Position numbers and translations under genes: made by a program
The notes under the pieces: model-generated
What the model was told of the DNA's origin: nothing
Seen by the model: only the letters and a program-made list of their open reading frames with translations
The model's database searches: none
Assembly (NCBI GenBank): GCA_947506155.1
Contig: CANNNV010000011.1
Span: forward strand, 1 to 33,194
Source: Methylococcaceae bacterium
GTDB lineage: Bacteria > Pseudomonadota > Gammaproteobacteria > Methylococcales > Methylomonadaceae
DNA: 33,194 nucleotides
Direction: 5' to 3'
In this document: positions 6,766-15,739 of the stretch, piece by piece
Layout: each line of letters starts with the position of its first letter
Position numbering within the stretch: the first letter of the stretch is position 1

Positions 6766-8595
6766 TTAGGTATTTAAAATTACTTTCAACTTTTTTCCTG
6801 GAACAGGTGAATTACTTACTTCCGTTGGATTCCATTTACGCAGATCTGCAATTGAGACATTAAATTTACGCGAAATCTGTGTTAGCGAATCGCCTTGTTT
6901 AACCGTGTAATTAATAGAATGACTTGCTGTTACAGTCGGTTGCTTATCCGTTTTTGGATGACTTCCGATAGCTGACGCGATAACCGGAGTAGCTACCGTG
7001 GTTTGCTTGGCGGTTTTTGGATGACTTCCGATAGCTGACGCGATAACCGGAGTAGCTACCGTGGTTTGCTTGGCGGTTTTTGGATGACTTCCGATAGCTG
7101 ATGCGATAACCGGAGTAGCTACCGTGGTTTGCTTGGCCGTTTTTGGATGACTTCCGATAGCTGACGCGATAACCGGGGCAGCTACCGTGGTTTGCTTATC
7201 CGTTTTAATAATCAGCTTCTGACCTAAAATCACTCCGGCTTTCAAAGTGCTATTGTTCCAGCTCGCTAACTCTTTGTCGTTAACTGCAAATTGCTGAGCG
7301 ATGCTCCAGAATGTATCGCCTTTTTTTACGACATAAGTATTTGATTTACCTAGTTTGTTTTTATTCGATATTGCTTCCGTTGATTTTTGAGAGACCAATA
7401 TTTTTAACGGCTTGCCCGATTGAATAGCATTGCTTGCCAAATGATTGGGCGACTGCTTGGTTGTGTTATTTTTTCCGGCAATAGCGGCTTGGTTTTCTGC
7501 GGCTTTAATTTTACTCTGGACTTCATCACGTCGATTCTCTGCTGCAGTCGCCGCTGTCTCTGCATGATAGCGATCCAGGTCGACCCATTCATCGTAAGGT
7601 AGTTGCGCCAAATTTTGCTTAAATGCTTCTGCTTTGGCAACCGGGATTAACAAGTGATGTGGGCCTTGCGGTGCGGTACTTGAGTAGTTAAAGCCTGGAT
7701 TTAATTTTAAAAACTCATTAAGCGGCGTATTAGCCAGTTCTGCCGCTTTGTTTAAATCCAGTTGAGCTTTAACATCGACAAGCTCACAATAAGGTTGGTT
7801 TGGAATGTGTTGTAAATCAACATGATACTTTTCCACATTGGCAAATATTTTAGCAATGGCCAGTAACCTGGGCACATAATCTGCCGTTTCCTTAGGAAGA
7901 TCCAATGACCAGTAATCGGTAGACAGATTGAGGTTTTCATTTTTTTCGATGGCTTTTCTGATATTCCCTTTGCCAAAATTATAGGAAGCCAAGGCCAGAT
8001 GCCAGTCTCCATCAAAAGTCTCGCCCAGTTGCTTAAGGAAAATCGTTGCAGCTTTAGTCGAGGTATAAACATCGCGCCGACCGTCATACCATTCATTTTG
8101 TTTAAGACCGTAGAAACGACCGGTCGCCGGTATAAACTGCCAAAGTCCCGAGGCATCGCTTTTTGAATAGGCTTCAGGCAAAAACGCACTTTCAACGACA
8201 GGCAATAAAGCTAGTTCACCGGGGATGTTTTTTGCTTCAACCTCATCAAGTATAAGATGTAGATAAGGCTCTGCGCGTTGCTGAATTCGAGCTAAATAGC
8301 CCGGGTGTCTTAAGTACCAGTTTAATTCGCGATCAATGCGTTCATTTTCAATATCGGGCAATGAATATAAAGATAGTAACCTTGCCCAAACCGTATTATT
8401 GTACTTCGCCGGTATATTATATTTTTGTTTGCCAAACGGATGATGAGCATGATGGATATAGCCGTTATCAAGTTCTAAATTGGCTGGCGGCTGATCATTA
8501 AAAGCGTTTTTAGCCGTAGTAGAGCAGCCGCTAGAAATTAAAAAGATCGATAATGATAAAAGCTTAACGGATCGGTTAAAGTTAACGCGCATCAT
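6766..8595 (-). CDS. mltD: MltD-like membrane-bound lytic murein transglycosylase with LysM domains
   Basis: 609 residues. It cleaves the MurNAc-GlcNAc bond of peptidoglycan to 1,6-anhydroMurNAc products, acting at the cell envelope. The N-terminus has a lipobox ending at C24 (LISSGC). The SLT catalytic domain is seen from about 115 to 225: LLPVVESAFLPEAY with catalytic E135, then SGLWQFIPATGRFYGL and ALASYNFGKGN. A first LysM (YVVKKGDTFWSIAQQF) lies at ~420-464, four near-identical 21-residue repeats at 465-549, and a second LysM (YTVKQGDSLTQISRKF) to the end; LysM binds GlcNAc in glycan strands. ATG at 8593-8595 or the adjacent one at 8590-8592 is equally possible. Divergent from the yafS-rnhA fusion; in E. 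coli mltD also lies near yafS-rnhA, so the neighbourhood is ancestral. Confidence 0.92.
   Translation of the reverse strand: MMRVNFNRSVKLLSLSIFLISSGCSTTAKNAFNDQPPANLELDNGYIHHAHHPFGKQKYNIPAKYNNTVWARLLSLYSLPDIENERIDRELNWYLRHPGYLARIQQRAEPYLHLILDEVEAKNIPGELALLPVVESAFLPEAYSKSDASGLWQFIPATGRFYGLKQNEWYDGRRDVYTSTKAATIFLKQLGETFDGDWHLALASYNFGKGNIRKAIEKNENLNLSTDYWSLDLPKETADYVPRLLAIAKIFANVEKYHVDLQHIPNQPYCELVDVKAQLDLNKAAELANTPLNEFLKLNPGFNYSSTAPQGPHHLLIPVAKAEAFKQNLAQLPYDEWVDLDRYHAETAATAAENRRDEVQSKIKAAENQAAIAGKNNTTKQSPNHLASNAIQSGKPLKILVSQKSTEAISNKNKLGKSNTYVVKKGDTFWSIAQQFAVNDKELASWNNSTLKAGVILGQKLIIKTDKQTTVAAPVIASAIGSHPKTAKQTTVATPVIASAIGSHPKTAKQTTVATPVIASAIGSHPKTAKQTTVATPVIASAIGSHPKTDKQPTVTASHSINYTVKQGDSLTQISRKFNVSIADLRKWNPTEVSNSPVPGKKLKVILNT
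6951..7202. repeat. Minisatellite, four tandem 63-bp units inside mltD
   Basis: Units start at 6951, 7014, 7077 and 7140, each exactly 63 bp and differing at only a few bases (for example GATGCG in the third and GGGGCA in the fourth). In the protein each is 21 residues: TAKQTTVATPVIASAIGSHPK-like (given here as pieces TAKQTTVATP and VIASAIGSHPK). The unit length keeps the frame, so copy gain or loss only changes the spacer between the two LysM domains. Both ends are flanked by the same TGCTTATCCG motif, consistent with recombination or slippage. Confidence 0.97.
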
Positions 8596-8691
8596 CTATG
8601 CCATTTAAAAGTGAAGTTTATTATTAGAATGTTATCATTATAGCTTGTTTTTATTGAAAATCATTATAGTTAGATGGCGTAGAATTCGAAC
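8596..8691. promoter_or_regulatory. Divergent promoter region of mltD and yafS-rnhA with a direct repeat
   Basis: This 96-bp AT-rich gap must drive both divergent genes. ATCATTATAG occurs twice, at 8634-8643 and 8660-8669, 26 bp apart (about two and a half helical turns). TATAGT (8665-8670) could be a -10 for the plus strand, but no convincing -35 pairs with it. The repeats loosely resemble Fur half-sites, though not enough to claim one. Confidence 0.3.
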
Positions 8692-9843
8692 ATGAAACGT
8701 AATTTCTTATTTGCCTGGTATCAAACTCCTAGAGGCAAGTTGCTACAGCATCTTGAAGCAGAGTATTTACAACGATCCATTACCGTCAGTTGCCAGCAGA
8801 CTATTTTGCAGATTGGTGGCCTAGGTTGGGAAAGTGAATTTATAGACTGTTCTTTATATAAAAATTTTACGGTACTCGATGCCAAAAGTCTGGGTTGCAC
8901 TAATGCAAGAAAAATCCAAGCTAAAGCATACAGCCTGCCGGTGAAAAGTAACTGTATTGATATGATCATAATCCCTCATTTACTGGAGTTTGACGCTTTT
9001 CGCTTTCAGACTATGCGTGAAGTGGAGCGGGTTTTGAAACCAGAGGGATTGTTAATTGTACTAAATTTTAATCCTTGGAGTCTCTGGGTTAGATACCAGT
9101 ATTTATGGGACAAAAAAATGGCTGATTCCTGGGGAGGACACTTTATTTCCCGATCCAGAGTTCTCGACTGGCTAAAATTATTAAATTTTGAAGTAACCGT
9201 TTCATCTGAGCTTTATTTAGATAAAGTGACATCGACTCACGGCAAATTCATAACACGGGGGCACTCGCTCACGTCGACTGCCTACGCGATTAAGGCTATC
9301 AAACGTCGTTACAATTTAATTCCATTAACACCCGTAGTTAGTATCAATAACGCATCCCCGTTGCATCTCGCCAATTCAATCAACTCACCGACGACACAAA
9401 CAAACATGACTGATTTTGTTATTATTTATACTGATGGTGCTTGTAAAGGCAACCCCGGACCGGGTGGCTGGGGCGTTATGCTCAGCTATAAGGGTACAGT
9501 TAAGGAACTTTTTGGTGGCGATCCCGATACCACTAATAATCGCATGGAATTAATGGCAGCGATTCAGGCGCTGGAAGCACTGACTCAACCCTGTTCCGTG
9601 CAAATCAATACCGACTCAAAATATGTGCTACAAGGCATTACCGAATGGATGATCAATTGGAAAAAACGCGGTTGGAAGACAGCATCCAAAACGCCCGTTA
9701 AAAATGAAGACTTGTGGCGCAGACTGGATGCAGCAATTCAACGACACGATATTGAATGGACGTGGGTAAAAGGCCATTCCGGCGATAAACATAACGACAG
9801 GGCTGACGAACTGGCTAATCAGGGCATAACGTCAATGAGGTGA
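8692..9843 (+). CDS. rnhA: Fusion of a YafS-like methyltransferase and ribonuclease HI
   Basis: One uninterrupted 383-codon frame. Residues 1-~215 resemble the SAM-dependent methyltransferase Yaf[14 protein letters not shown] in the motif I position (degenerate), [31 protein letters not shown] and [10 protein letters not shown] linker of ~30 polar residues follows. Residues 239-383 are a complete RNase HI beginning [20 protein letters not shown]; numbered from that Met it keeps D10, E48, D70, H124 and D134, exactly as in E. coli, so it should remove RNA from RNA-DNA hybrids. In E. coli the two genes are separate neighbours. An internal ATG at 9406 could also start free RNase HI, but I see no Shine-Dalgarno before it. 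It converges on the GH17 gene, and a long inverted repeat overlaps its 3' end. Confidence 0.88.
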   Translation: MKRNFLFAWYQTPRGKLLQHLEAEYLQRSITVSCQQTILQIGGLGWESEFIDCSLYKNFTVLDAKSLGCTNARKIQAKAYSLPVKSNCIDMIIIPHLLEFDAFRFQTMREVERVLKPEGLLIVLNFNPWSLWVRYQYLWDKKMADSWGGHFISRSRVLDWLKLLNFEVTVSSELYLDKVTSTHGKFITRGHSLTSTAYAIKAIKRRYNLIPLTPVVSINNASPLHLANSINSPTTQTNMTDFVIIYTDGACKGNPGPGGWGVMLSYKGTVKELFGGDPDTTNNRMELMAAIQALEALTQPCSVQINTDSKYVLQGITEWMINWKKRGWKTASKTPVKNEDLWRRLDAAIQRHDIEWTWVKGHSGDKHNDRADELANQGITSMR

Positions 9844-9875
9844 TTTTCGAAAAAAACCGCCCTTATGCCTGATTA
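9816..9875. other. Long inverted repeat spanning the rnhA stop codon
   Basis: TAATCAGGGCATAA (9816-9829) pairs with TTATGCCTGATTA (9863-9875) with one bulged G, enclosing a 33-base loop that includes the stop codon. The right arm is not followed by a T-run. It may form a 3'-end mRNA structure or act bidirectionally between the convergent rnhA and GH17 genes. Confidence 0.5.
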
Positions 9876-9898
9876 GTTGTATTGAACTGAGGCTACAG

Positions 9899-11602
9899 CT
9901 AAGAACCTGCTGGAGGAAGAGTGCTGTTACGCACCAACAGTGGTAACGCGAGGATAACTAGGCACATCAACCAGCCTAACAGTTGACCATTGGTTACCGA
10001 AAAAACCAGGGCTATGCCAAATCGTTTGCTAATATCCGGATAGCCGAGGATAAAATCCCGGCTGATCATGAAGGCTTTGGTTTCCCAGACCACAAGCATC
10101 AAGCCCGTGACCAGTAATGCGTAGCCGATGATTTTATCCTGTTCGGCTTTACCAGTGGCATGACCTACCAGGCTGTTAATCTCGATTTTGTTTAGCGACC
10201 AAGAGCGTTCGGTCAGATAACGAATGCTCATTAAGCCAAGCGCACCTACAACAGGAATGTAAACAGCTACGGTCGGAAAGCTGATGTAACGTCCGTTCAG
10301 CGCCAAACCGAAGGTTTTATAAATGGCAAATCCGGCAAATAGAATGTAGAGCGTATAGATCCAGGCACCGACTTTCAGTTGAACCGTGCGGCGGGCCAGT
10401 AGATCGTAGCTGCGCTGTAAGATCAAGCCAGCTAAAAGCGTATTTAAACCGACGGTTAGCACCGTATGTAAGCGCTGCCAGCCGCTATAACTGGTGTACC
10501 AAAGGTACTCTGTCATATTTGCCAGCAACCAAGTAAGCAGTTGAGAAAAGGCCAAGAAAACCACCAGATGCATAACCGACAAGGCTTGTAATTGCTTACG
10601 GTAATAGGCGACGATCAACAGAAAAAACAGTGTCGACACCATCACACCCATAAGCCAATCAGGATTTTCATAAACCTTGCCGGTTAATGGAAAAACCTCT
10701 TTACCGTTAACCGAATAAAGCCCCCAGTTTGCCCCCACCACGCCTTCAAGTTCGCTTTTCCACGATTGGTTAAAGGCTTCGACAATGTTGTAATCAAAGC
10801 CATTTTTAGTGGCAACTTCAATTAAGGCGCGGATGAATTTTGCTTCATTGACCACGCTAGGCACTGCCCAGCCACGTTGACGGCCTGCACCCGGCCAGCC
10901 CGATTCGCCAATCAGTATCGGTTTACCAGGAGCAATCGTGTCAGCTTCCTGCTTTACCTGCTTGAAAATCCGCTCAATATGTTGCGGAGCCTGATCAACC
11001 GTGATCGGTTCATCCTCCCAGTAGGGCAGGATATGAATGGTGATAAAATCGACTTCTTTGATTAATTCCGGATATTTCATGTACATGGACCAGACATCCG
11101 CATACGAAACCGGCTGTTTAACCGAGCGCTTGACTTCACGTATGTATTCAATCAATTGTTCGGGTTTTAGATCACCACGTAACAGCACTTCGTTGCCGAC
11201 GATAACCCGATTAATTACCTCGGGGTGGGCATTGGCGGAGCGAATGACTTCATCTATTTCAGTCTTATTTCCTGCTTTGATAGGACCTAGCCAAGCGCCC
11301 TGAATCATTTTTAAACCATGTTTTTGTGCCAAGGCAGGAATGACTGACATACTGCCTTCGGCGCTGGCATAGGTGCGAATGGAATGGGTTTTTTCACCCA
11401 TTAAACGTAAGTCGGCGTCAATTTGTGCAGGTGTCGGAAATTTTTCATCCATAGGTCCTTGGCCTTCCCGAAAGGGGGCAAAAGACAGGCTGTTAAGTTT
11501 TCCTGACGGAACGTCTGGCCCTACATCTTGAGGCAGGTTGCTTAACCAACCCAATAAAATATTAAGCAAAACAACCAATACGGTGACTGAAGCAATTTTC
11601 AT
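9899..11602 (-). CDS. Membrane-anchored glycoside hydrolase family 17 (beta-1,3-glucanase-like) protein
   Basis: 567 residues from the ATG complementary to 11600-11602; the frame is open six codons further to a GTG (11620), but neither has a clear Shine-Dalgarno. An N-terminal signal anchor (VTVLVVLLNILLGWL) is followed by a periplasm-facing GH17 domain, ~residues 35-310: SFAPFREGQGP, IRTYAS, VIVGNEVLLRGDL (acid/base Glu in NE) and PILIGESGWPGAGR (nucleophile Glu in ESGWP). About seven transmembrane segments fill the C-terminal half, ending LVILALPLLV. GH17 enzymes cleave or transglycosylate beta-1,3-glucans; bacterial membrane forms are linked to glucan synthesis such as NdvB-type cyclic glucans. 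No glycosyltransferase lies beside it here, so the substrate is unknown. It is alone on its strand, converging with rnhA. Confidence 0.85.
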   Translation of the reverse strand: MKIASVTVLVVLLNILLGWLSNLPQDVGPDVPSGKLNSLSFAPFREGQGPMDEKFPTPAQIDADLRLMGEKTHSIRTYASAEGSMSVIPALAQKHGLKMIQGAWLGPIKAGNKTEIDEVIRSANAHPEVINRVIVGNEVLLRGDLKPEQLIEYIREVKRSVKQPVSYADVWSMYMKYPELIKEVDFITIHILPYWEDEPITVDQAPQHIERIFKQVKQEADTIAPGKPILIGESGWPGAGRQRGWAVPSVVNEAKFIRALIEVATKNGFDYNIVEAFNQSWKSELEGVVGANWGLYSVNGKEVFPLTGKVYENPDWLMGVMVSTLFFLLIVAYYRKQLQALSVMHLVVFLAFSQLLTWLLANMTEYLWYTSYSGWQRLHTVLTVGLNTLLAGLILQRSYDLLARRTVQLKVGAWIYTLYILFAGFAIYKTFGLALNGRYISFPTVAVYIPVVGALGLMSIRYLTERSWSLNKIEINSLVGHATGKAEQDKIIGYALLVTGLMLVVWETKAFMISRDFILGYPDISKRFGIALVFSVTNGQLLGWLMCLVILALPLLVRNSTLPPAGS

Positions 11603-12012
11603 AAATAAAAGCAGTAACACAAAGTTTAAAAGGCAAGCGAGTACATCATCATCTCATAATTTCTGACTTTTTAGCAGGGCTAGATTTACCGGGTGGTCAA
11701 CAAAGCACTAACTGTATATCGCAAAACAGGTGCTTCTCTGGCTTTTTTAAAGAACGCATGCTTTTTGCCATTTTTATTTCGATCGCAGCTTTTGCGGTGC
11801 TCACGCATAAATCTATCCCACTAAGATATAGGATTACTTCAGGAGAAATTTTAGTATCCGCTTCGACACTATAAGCACAATTTGTTATAATCCAACGCTG
11901 TGTTCATGTCGTGTAGTCGCATTTAAACAAAAAAATCAGGAAAAGTGTGTTCGCACTTAACGATGAAACCATGCCGGACAGTATTAACGGCACACTGTGT
12001 ATATAGGGATCA
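11603..12012. other. 410-bp intergenic region between the divergent GH17 and gyrA genes
   Basis: It holds the predicted gyrA promoter (11863-11891) and an ~110-base gyrA leader with a small AAGTG/CACTT hairpin (11943-11958). A 38-codon frame at 11758-11874 has a hydrophobic start but overlaps the promoter and shows no ribosome site, so it is not called. I see no RNA gene, repeat or insertion sequence here. Confidence 0.6.
11863..11891 (+). promoter_or_regulatory. Candidate sigma-70 promoter of gyrA
   Basis: TCGACA (11863-11868, five of six matches to TTGACA) and a perfect TATAAT (11886-11891) are separated by 17 bp, the ideal spacing. Transcription would start near 11898, leaving a ~115-base leader before the gyrA ATG. 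It would also feed the downstream serC-pheA-hisC-tyrA/aroA-cmk block, since no terminator is seen until 20837. Confidence 0.65.
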
Positions 12013-14631
12013 ATGTCAAACTTCGCTAAAGAAATCATACCTGTCAATCTCGAAGATGAGATGAAACAGTCCTATCTCGATTACGCCATGAGCGTTATCG
12101 TCGGTCGAGCCCTTCCAGATGTCAGAGATGGCCTTAAGCCAGTGCATCGCCGTGTGTTATATGCGATGAGTGAGTTAGGCAATGACTGGAACAAACCCTA
12201 TAAAAAATCAGCGCGCGTGGTCGGCGATGTTATCGGTAAATACCATCCGCACGGCGATACCGCAGTGTATGACACCATGGTGCGGATGGCGCAGAATTTT
12301 TCTATGCGTTATATGCTGATCGACGGACAGGGCAATTTTGGCTCAGTTGATGGTGATTCTCCAGCGGCGATGCGTTACACAGAAGTGCGCATGTCGAAAA
12401 TAGCTCATGAATTGCTGGCCGATCTGGACAAGGAAACCGTCGATTTCGCGCCGAACTATGATGAGTCAGAATCTGAACCCAAAGTCTTGCCGACCCGAAT
12501 TCCGACTTTGCTGATTAACGGCTCGTCCGGTATTGCCGTGGGTATGGCGACGAATATCCCGCCGCATAATTTGTCCGAAGTGGTCAGTGCTTGTCTGGCG
12601 ATGATCGATCAGCCGGATCTTACCGTGCATGACTTGATGGCTCACATTCCTGGTCCCGATTTCCCTACCGCCGCTTTTATTAATGGCGCGGCGGGTATTT
12701 ATAGCGCTTATACCACTGGTCGTGGCAAGATTTATTTGCGTGCCCGCTGCCATTTTGAAGACATCGGCGACAGCAGTCGCCAAGCCATCATCACCACGGA
12801 ATTGCCTTATCAGGTCAACAAAGCGCGGTTGCTGGAGAAAATTGCCGAATTGGTTAAGGAAGGCAAGCTGGAAGGTATTTCCGGGTTGCGCGATGAATCG
12901 GACAAGGACGGCATGCGTATGGTGATTGAACTGCGTCGCGGTGAAATGCCCGAGGTGGTGCTGAATAATCTATACAAACAAACCCAGTTCCAAACGGTGT
13001 TCGGCATCAATATGGTCGCACTACTAGATGGTCGTCCACATTGCATGAATTTGCACGAGATCATCAGCGCCTTTATTAACCACCGACGCGAAATCGTCAC
13101 CCGCAGAACGATTTATAACCTGCGCCGAGCCAGAGAAAGAGCGCATATTCTGGAAGGACTGGCGGTTGCATTAGCCAATATCGACGAGATGATTGCGCTG
13201 ATTAAAGCGGCCAGCAATCCGTCTGAGGCTAAAGTCGGTTTATTGGAAAAAAGCTGGGATGCCGGACTGGTTTCAACCTTGCTGGAACGCGCTGATGCGG
13301 AGCGCTCCAGGCCGGAAGATTTAGCCATTGAATTTGGCATGAATGGCGGGATTTATCGTCTGTCTGAAACGCAGGCTCAGGCCATATTGGATTTGCGTTT
13401 GCATCGTTTGACCGGTCTGGAACAAGACAAAATTGTCAACGAATACAAACTGCTGCTTGAACAAATTGATGAATATCTGTTTATTTTAGGCAGTGATACG
13501 CGTTTGATGGAAATCATCAGAGAAGAACTGGTGCTTATCAAGGAGCAATATTCCGATCAGCGACGCACTGAAATTATGCAAAATCATTCGGATTTGTCTG
13601 ATGAAGATTTAATTACCGAAGAAGATATGGTGGTGACCATGTCGCACGAAGGCTATGTCAAGTCTCAGCCCTTGAATGATTACAAGGCGCAGCGGCGCGG
13701 TGGTCGGGGCAAATCAGCTACTGCGACTAAAGAACTCGATTATGTCGACAAGCTGATTGTGGCCAATACTCATGACATTATTTTATGTTTTTCATCCTCG
13801 GGCAAAGTGTATTGGCTTAAAGTTTATCAATTACCAGTTGCCAGTCGTGCGGCCAGGGGCAAGCCTTTCGTTAATCTGCTTCCACTGGAACAGGGCGAAA
13901 AAATCAATGCCATGTTGCCGATACGCGAATTTACCGACACCAAATTTATTTTCATGGCGACTTCGGCGGGCACGGTCAAAAAAACCCCGTTAAAAGAGTT
14001 TGAACGCCAACGCAGTAACGGTAAAATCGCGATTGATTTACGGGAAGGCGATACCTTAGTTGGCGTTGCAGTGACCGACGGCCAGCAAAATGTGCTGTTG
14101 TTTAGCAGCACCGGTAAAGCGGTCTGTTTTAATGAAGCCGATGTGCGTTCCATGGGTAGAACCGCATCCGGTGTGCGTGGCATTCGTTTACTGGAAGAGC
14201 AAAAAGTCATTTCGCTGATTATCGCTTCCGAAGGCACAGTGCTAAATATCACCGAGAACGGCTATGGCAAGCGCACCAAGCTTGAAGAATTTACTTGTCA
14301 TAAACGCGGCGGCCAGGGGTTGATTGCCATACAAACTTCGGCGCGTAACGGCGCTGTAGTGGGCGCAGTACTGGTTAATGATAACGATGAAATCATGCTG
14401 ATTACCGATGGCGGCACCTTGGTGCGCACTCCGGTCGAAGGTATTTCGGTGGTTGGTAGAAACACTCAGGGCGTGACAATTATCAAGCTGGACAAGAAAG
14501 AAAAAGTGATCGGCGTTGATAGAATCGAAGGCTTGGCCGGTGTAGATGATTTGGCCTTAGACGAAGAGGCAAATGATGATGCCTTGGAACAAATAACCCA
14601 TGACGATATTGAATCAGGAGAAGAAGCATAA
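12013..14631 (+). CDS. gyrA: DNA gyrase subunit A
   Basis: 872-residue type IIA topoisomerase subunit that cuts and religates DNA, working as A2B2 with GyrB to add negative supercoils. The N-terminus [20 protein letters not shown] aligns residue for residue with E. coli GyrA, so the catalytic tyrosine is Y122 (AAMRYTE) and the quinolone-determining region is [14 protein letters not shown] with Thr83 and Asp87. Thr at 83 is natural in several gammaproteobacteria. The C-terminal beta-pinwheel has the GyrA box QRRGGRGK, essential for wrapping DNA, and the protein ends in an acidic tail ([11 protein letters not shown]). gyrA's TAA overlaps the serC ATG by one base (TAATG), so it heads the downstream supraoperon. 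A good promoter lies at 11863-11891. Confidence 0.99.
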   Translation: MSNFAKEIIPVNLEDEMKQSYLDYAMSVIVGRALPDVRDGLKPVHRRVLYAMSELGNDWNKPYKKSARVVGDVIGKYHPHGDTAVYDTMVRMAQNFSMRYMLIDGQGNFGSVDGDSPAAMRYTEVRMSKIAHELLADLDKETVDFAPNYDESESEPKVLPTRIPTLLINGSSGIAVGMATNIPPHNLSEVVSACLAMIDQPDLTVHDLMAHIPGPDFPTAAFINGAAGIYSAYTTGRGKIYLRARCHFEDIGDSSRQAIITTELPYQVNKARLLEKIAELVKEGKLEGISGLRDESDKDGMRMVIELRRGEMPEVVLNNLYKQTQFQTVFGINMVALLDGRPHCMNLHEIISAFINHRREIVTRRTIYNLRRARERAHILEGLAVALANIDEMIALIKAASNPSEAKVGLLEKSWDAGLVSTLLERADAERSRPEDLAIEFGMNGGIYRLSETQAQAILDLRLHRLTGLEQDKIVNEYKLLLEQIDEYLFILGSDTRLMEIIREELVLIKEQYSDQRRTEIMQNHSDLSDEDLITEEDMVVTMSHEGYVKSQPLNDYKAQRRGGRGKSATATKELDYVDKLIVANTHDIILCFSSSGKVYWLKVYQLPVASRAARGKPFVNLLPLEQGEKINAMLPIREFTDTKFIFMATSAGTVKKTPLKEFERQRSNGKIAIDLREGDTLVGVAVTDGQQNVLLFSSTGKAVCFNEADVRSMGRTASGVRGIRLLEEQKVISLIIASEGTVLNITENGYGKRTKLEEFTCHKRGGQGLIAIQTSARNGAVVGAVLVNDNDEIMLITDGGTLVRTPVEGISVVGRNTQGVTIIKLDKKEKVIGVDRIEGLAGVDDLALDEEANDDALEQITHDDIESGEEA

Positions 14632-15710
14632 TGTCCAGAATCTATAATTTTAGCGCAGGCCCATCCGCATTCCCCGAATCGGTCTTGCAACAGGCGCAAC
14701 AGGAAATGCTGGAATGGCGCGATAGCGGCATGTCGGTTATGGAAATGAGCCACAGAGGCAAGCATTTCTCCTTGATTGCCGAAGCACTGGAAAGTGATTT
14801 AAGAACATTGCTAAACATTCCTGAAAACTATAAAGTCTTGTTTCTGCAAGGCGGTGCCTCGGCGCAGTTTTCGCTGATTCCGCAAAACATTCTTAACGGT
14901 AAAACCAAGGCTTGTTATTTGAATACCGGCGCTTGGTCGGAAAAAGCTATCAAGGATGCTGGTTCTTATTGCGAAGTAATGGTCAGCGCCAGTTCAGAAG
15001 CGTCAAAGTTCACCACCATCCCCGATGCGTCAACCTGGGCTATCGATAGCGCAGCGGCTTATTTCCACTACACCTCAAATGAAACCATACACGGTGTGGA
15101 GTTTCAATCTTGCCCGGATAACTTGGGTTTGCCGCTGATCTCGGATATGTCGTCGAATATTTTATCGCGCAAAATCGATGTCAGTCAGTACGGCCTGATT
15201 TATGCCGGAACTCAGAAAAACATGGGCCCAGCCGGCGTCACTGTGGTCATCGTTAGGGATGACTTGATCGGCCATGCCCCAAAAACCGTGCCTTCGGTTT
15301 TTAATTATGCCGAACAGGCAAAAAATCAATCCATGCTGAATACACCGGCAACTTATAGCTGGTATCTGTGCGGATTGGTGCTGCAGTGGTTAAAAGCGCA
15401 GGGCGGTGTCGAAGCTATCGAGCAACGCAATATCGCTAAGGCCGCCAAGCTTTATCAGGCTATCGATCAGTCGGCTTTGTATTCTAACCCTGTCGAAGTC
15501 GCGTCCCGGTCACGGATGAATGTGCCGTTTATTTTGGCCGATGAAAGCCTGGATAAAGCATTTTTGACGGCAGCTGAAGCGAATGGCTTATTTGAATTGA
15601 AAGGCCACCGTTCAGTCGGTGGTATGCGCGCCAGTATTTATAATGCGATGCCGGAAGCCGGTGTGCTGGCCTTGATTGAATTTATGGCCGAATTTGAACG
15701 CACTCATTAA
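14631..15710 (+). CDS. serC: Phosphoserine aminotransferase SerC
   Basis: 359-residue PLP enzyme converting 3-phosphohydroxypyruvate and glutamate to phosphoserine (serine pathway); it also serves in pyridoxal phosphate synthesis. It starts [20 protein letters not shown], the family hallmark, and has LFLQGGASAQFSLIPQN, and AGTQKNMGPAGVTVVIVR with the PLP-binding Lys of TQKN. The end RSVGGMRASIYNAMPEAGV is typical. The start codon shares its A with the gyrA stop (TAATG), indicating translational coupling; the gyrA 3' end provides TCAGGAGAAG as the ribosome site. pheA follows after 29 bp. gyrA-serC-pheA adjacency is the known supraoperon arrangement of pseudomonads and relatives. Confidence 0.98.
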   Translation: MSRIYNFSAGPSAFPESVLQQAQQEMLEWRDSGMSVMEMSHRGKHFSLIAEALESDLRTLLNIPENYKVLFLQGGASAQFSLIPQNILNGKTKACYLNTGAWSEKAIKDAGSYCEVMVSASSEASKFTTIPDASTWAIDSAAAYFHYTSNETIHGVEFQSCPDNLGLPLISDMSSNILSRKIDVSQYGLIYAGTQKNMGPAGVTVVIVRDDLIGHAPKTVPSVFNYAEQAKNQSMLNTPATYSWYLCGLVLQWLKAQGGVEAIEQRNIAKAAKLYQAIDQSALYSNPVEVASRSRMNVPFILADESLDKAFLTAAEANGLFELKGHRSVGGMRASIYNAMPEAGVLALIEFMAEFERTH

Positions 15711-15739
15711 CCGAAAATCTACACATTGAAGTAATTATC

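Noticed and set aside
8634-8669. Possible Fur box from the ATCATTATAG direct repeats
   Set aside because: Fur sites are inverted hexamer arrays; these are direct repeats 26 bp apart with a poor match.
11758-11874. 38-codon hydrophobic frame upstream of gyrA
   Set aside because: No Shine-Dalgarno, overlaps the likely gyrA promoter, no recognisable motif.
12259-12273. Thr83 in the GyrA quinolone-resistance region, where E. coli has Ser
   Set aside because: Thr is the natural residue at this position in several gammaproteobacteria and Asp87 is intact; it does not indicate a resistance mutation.
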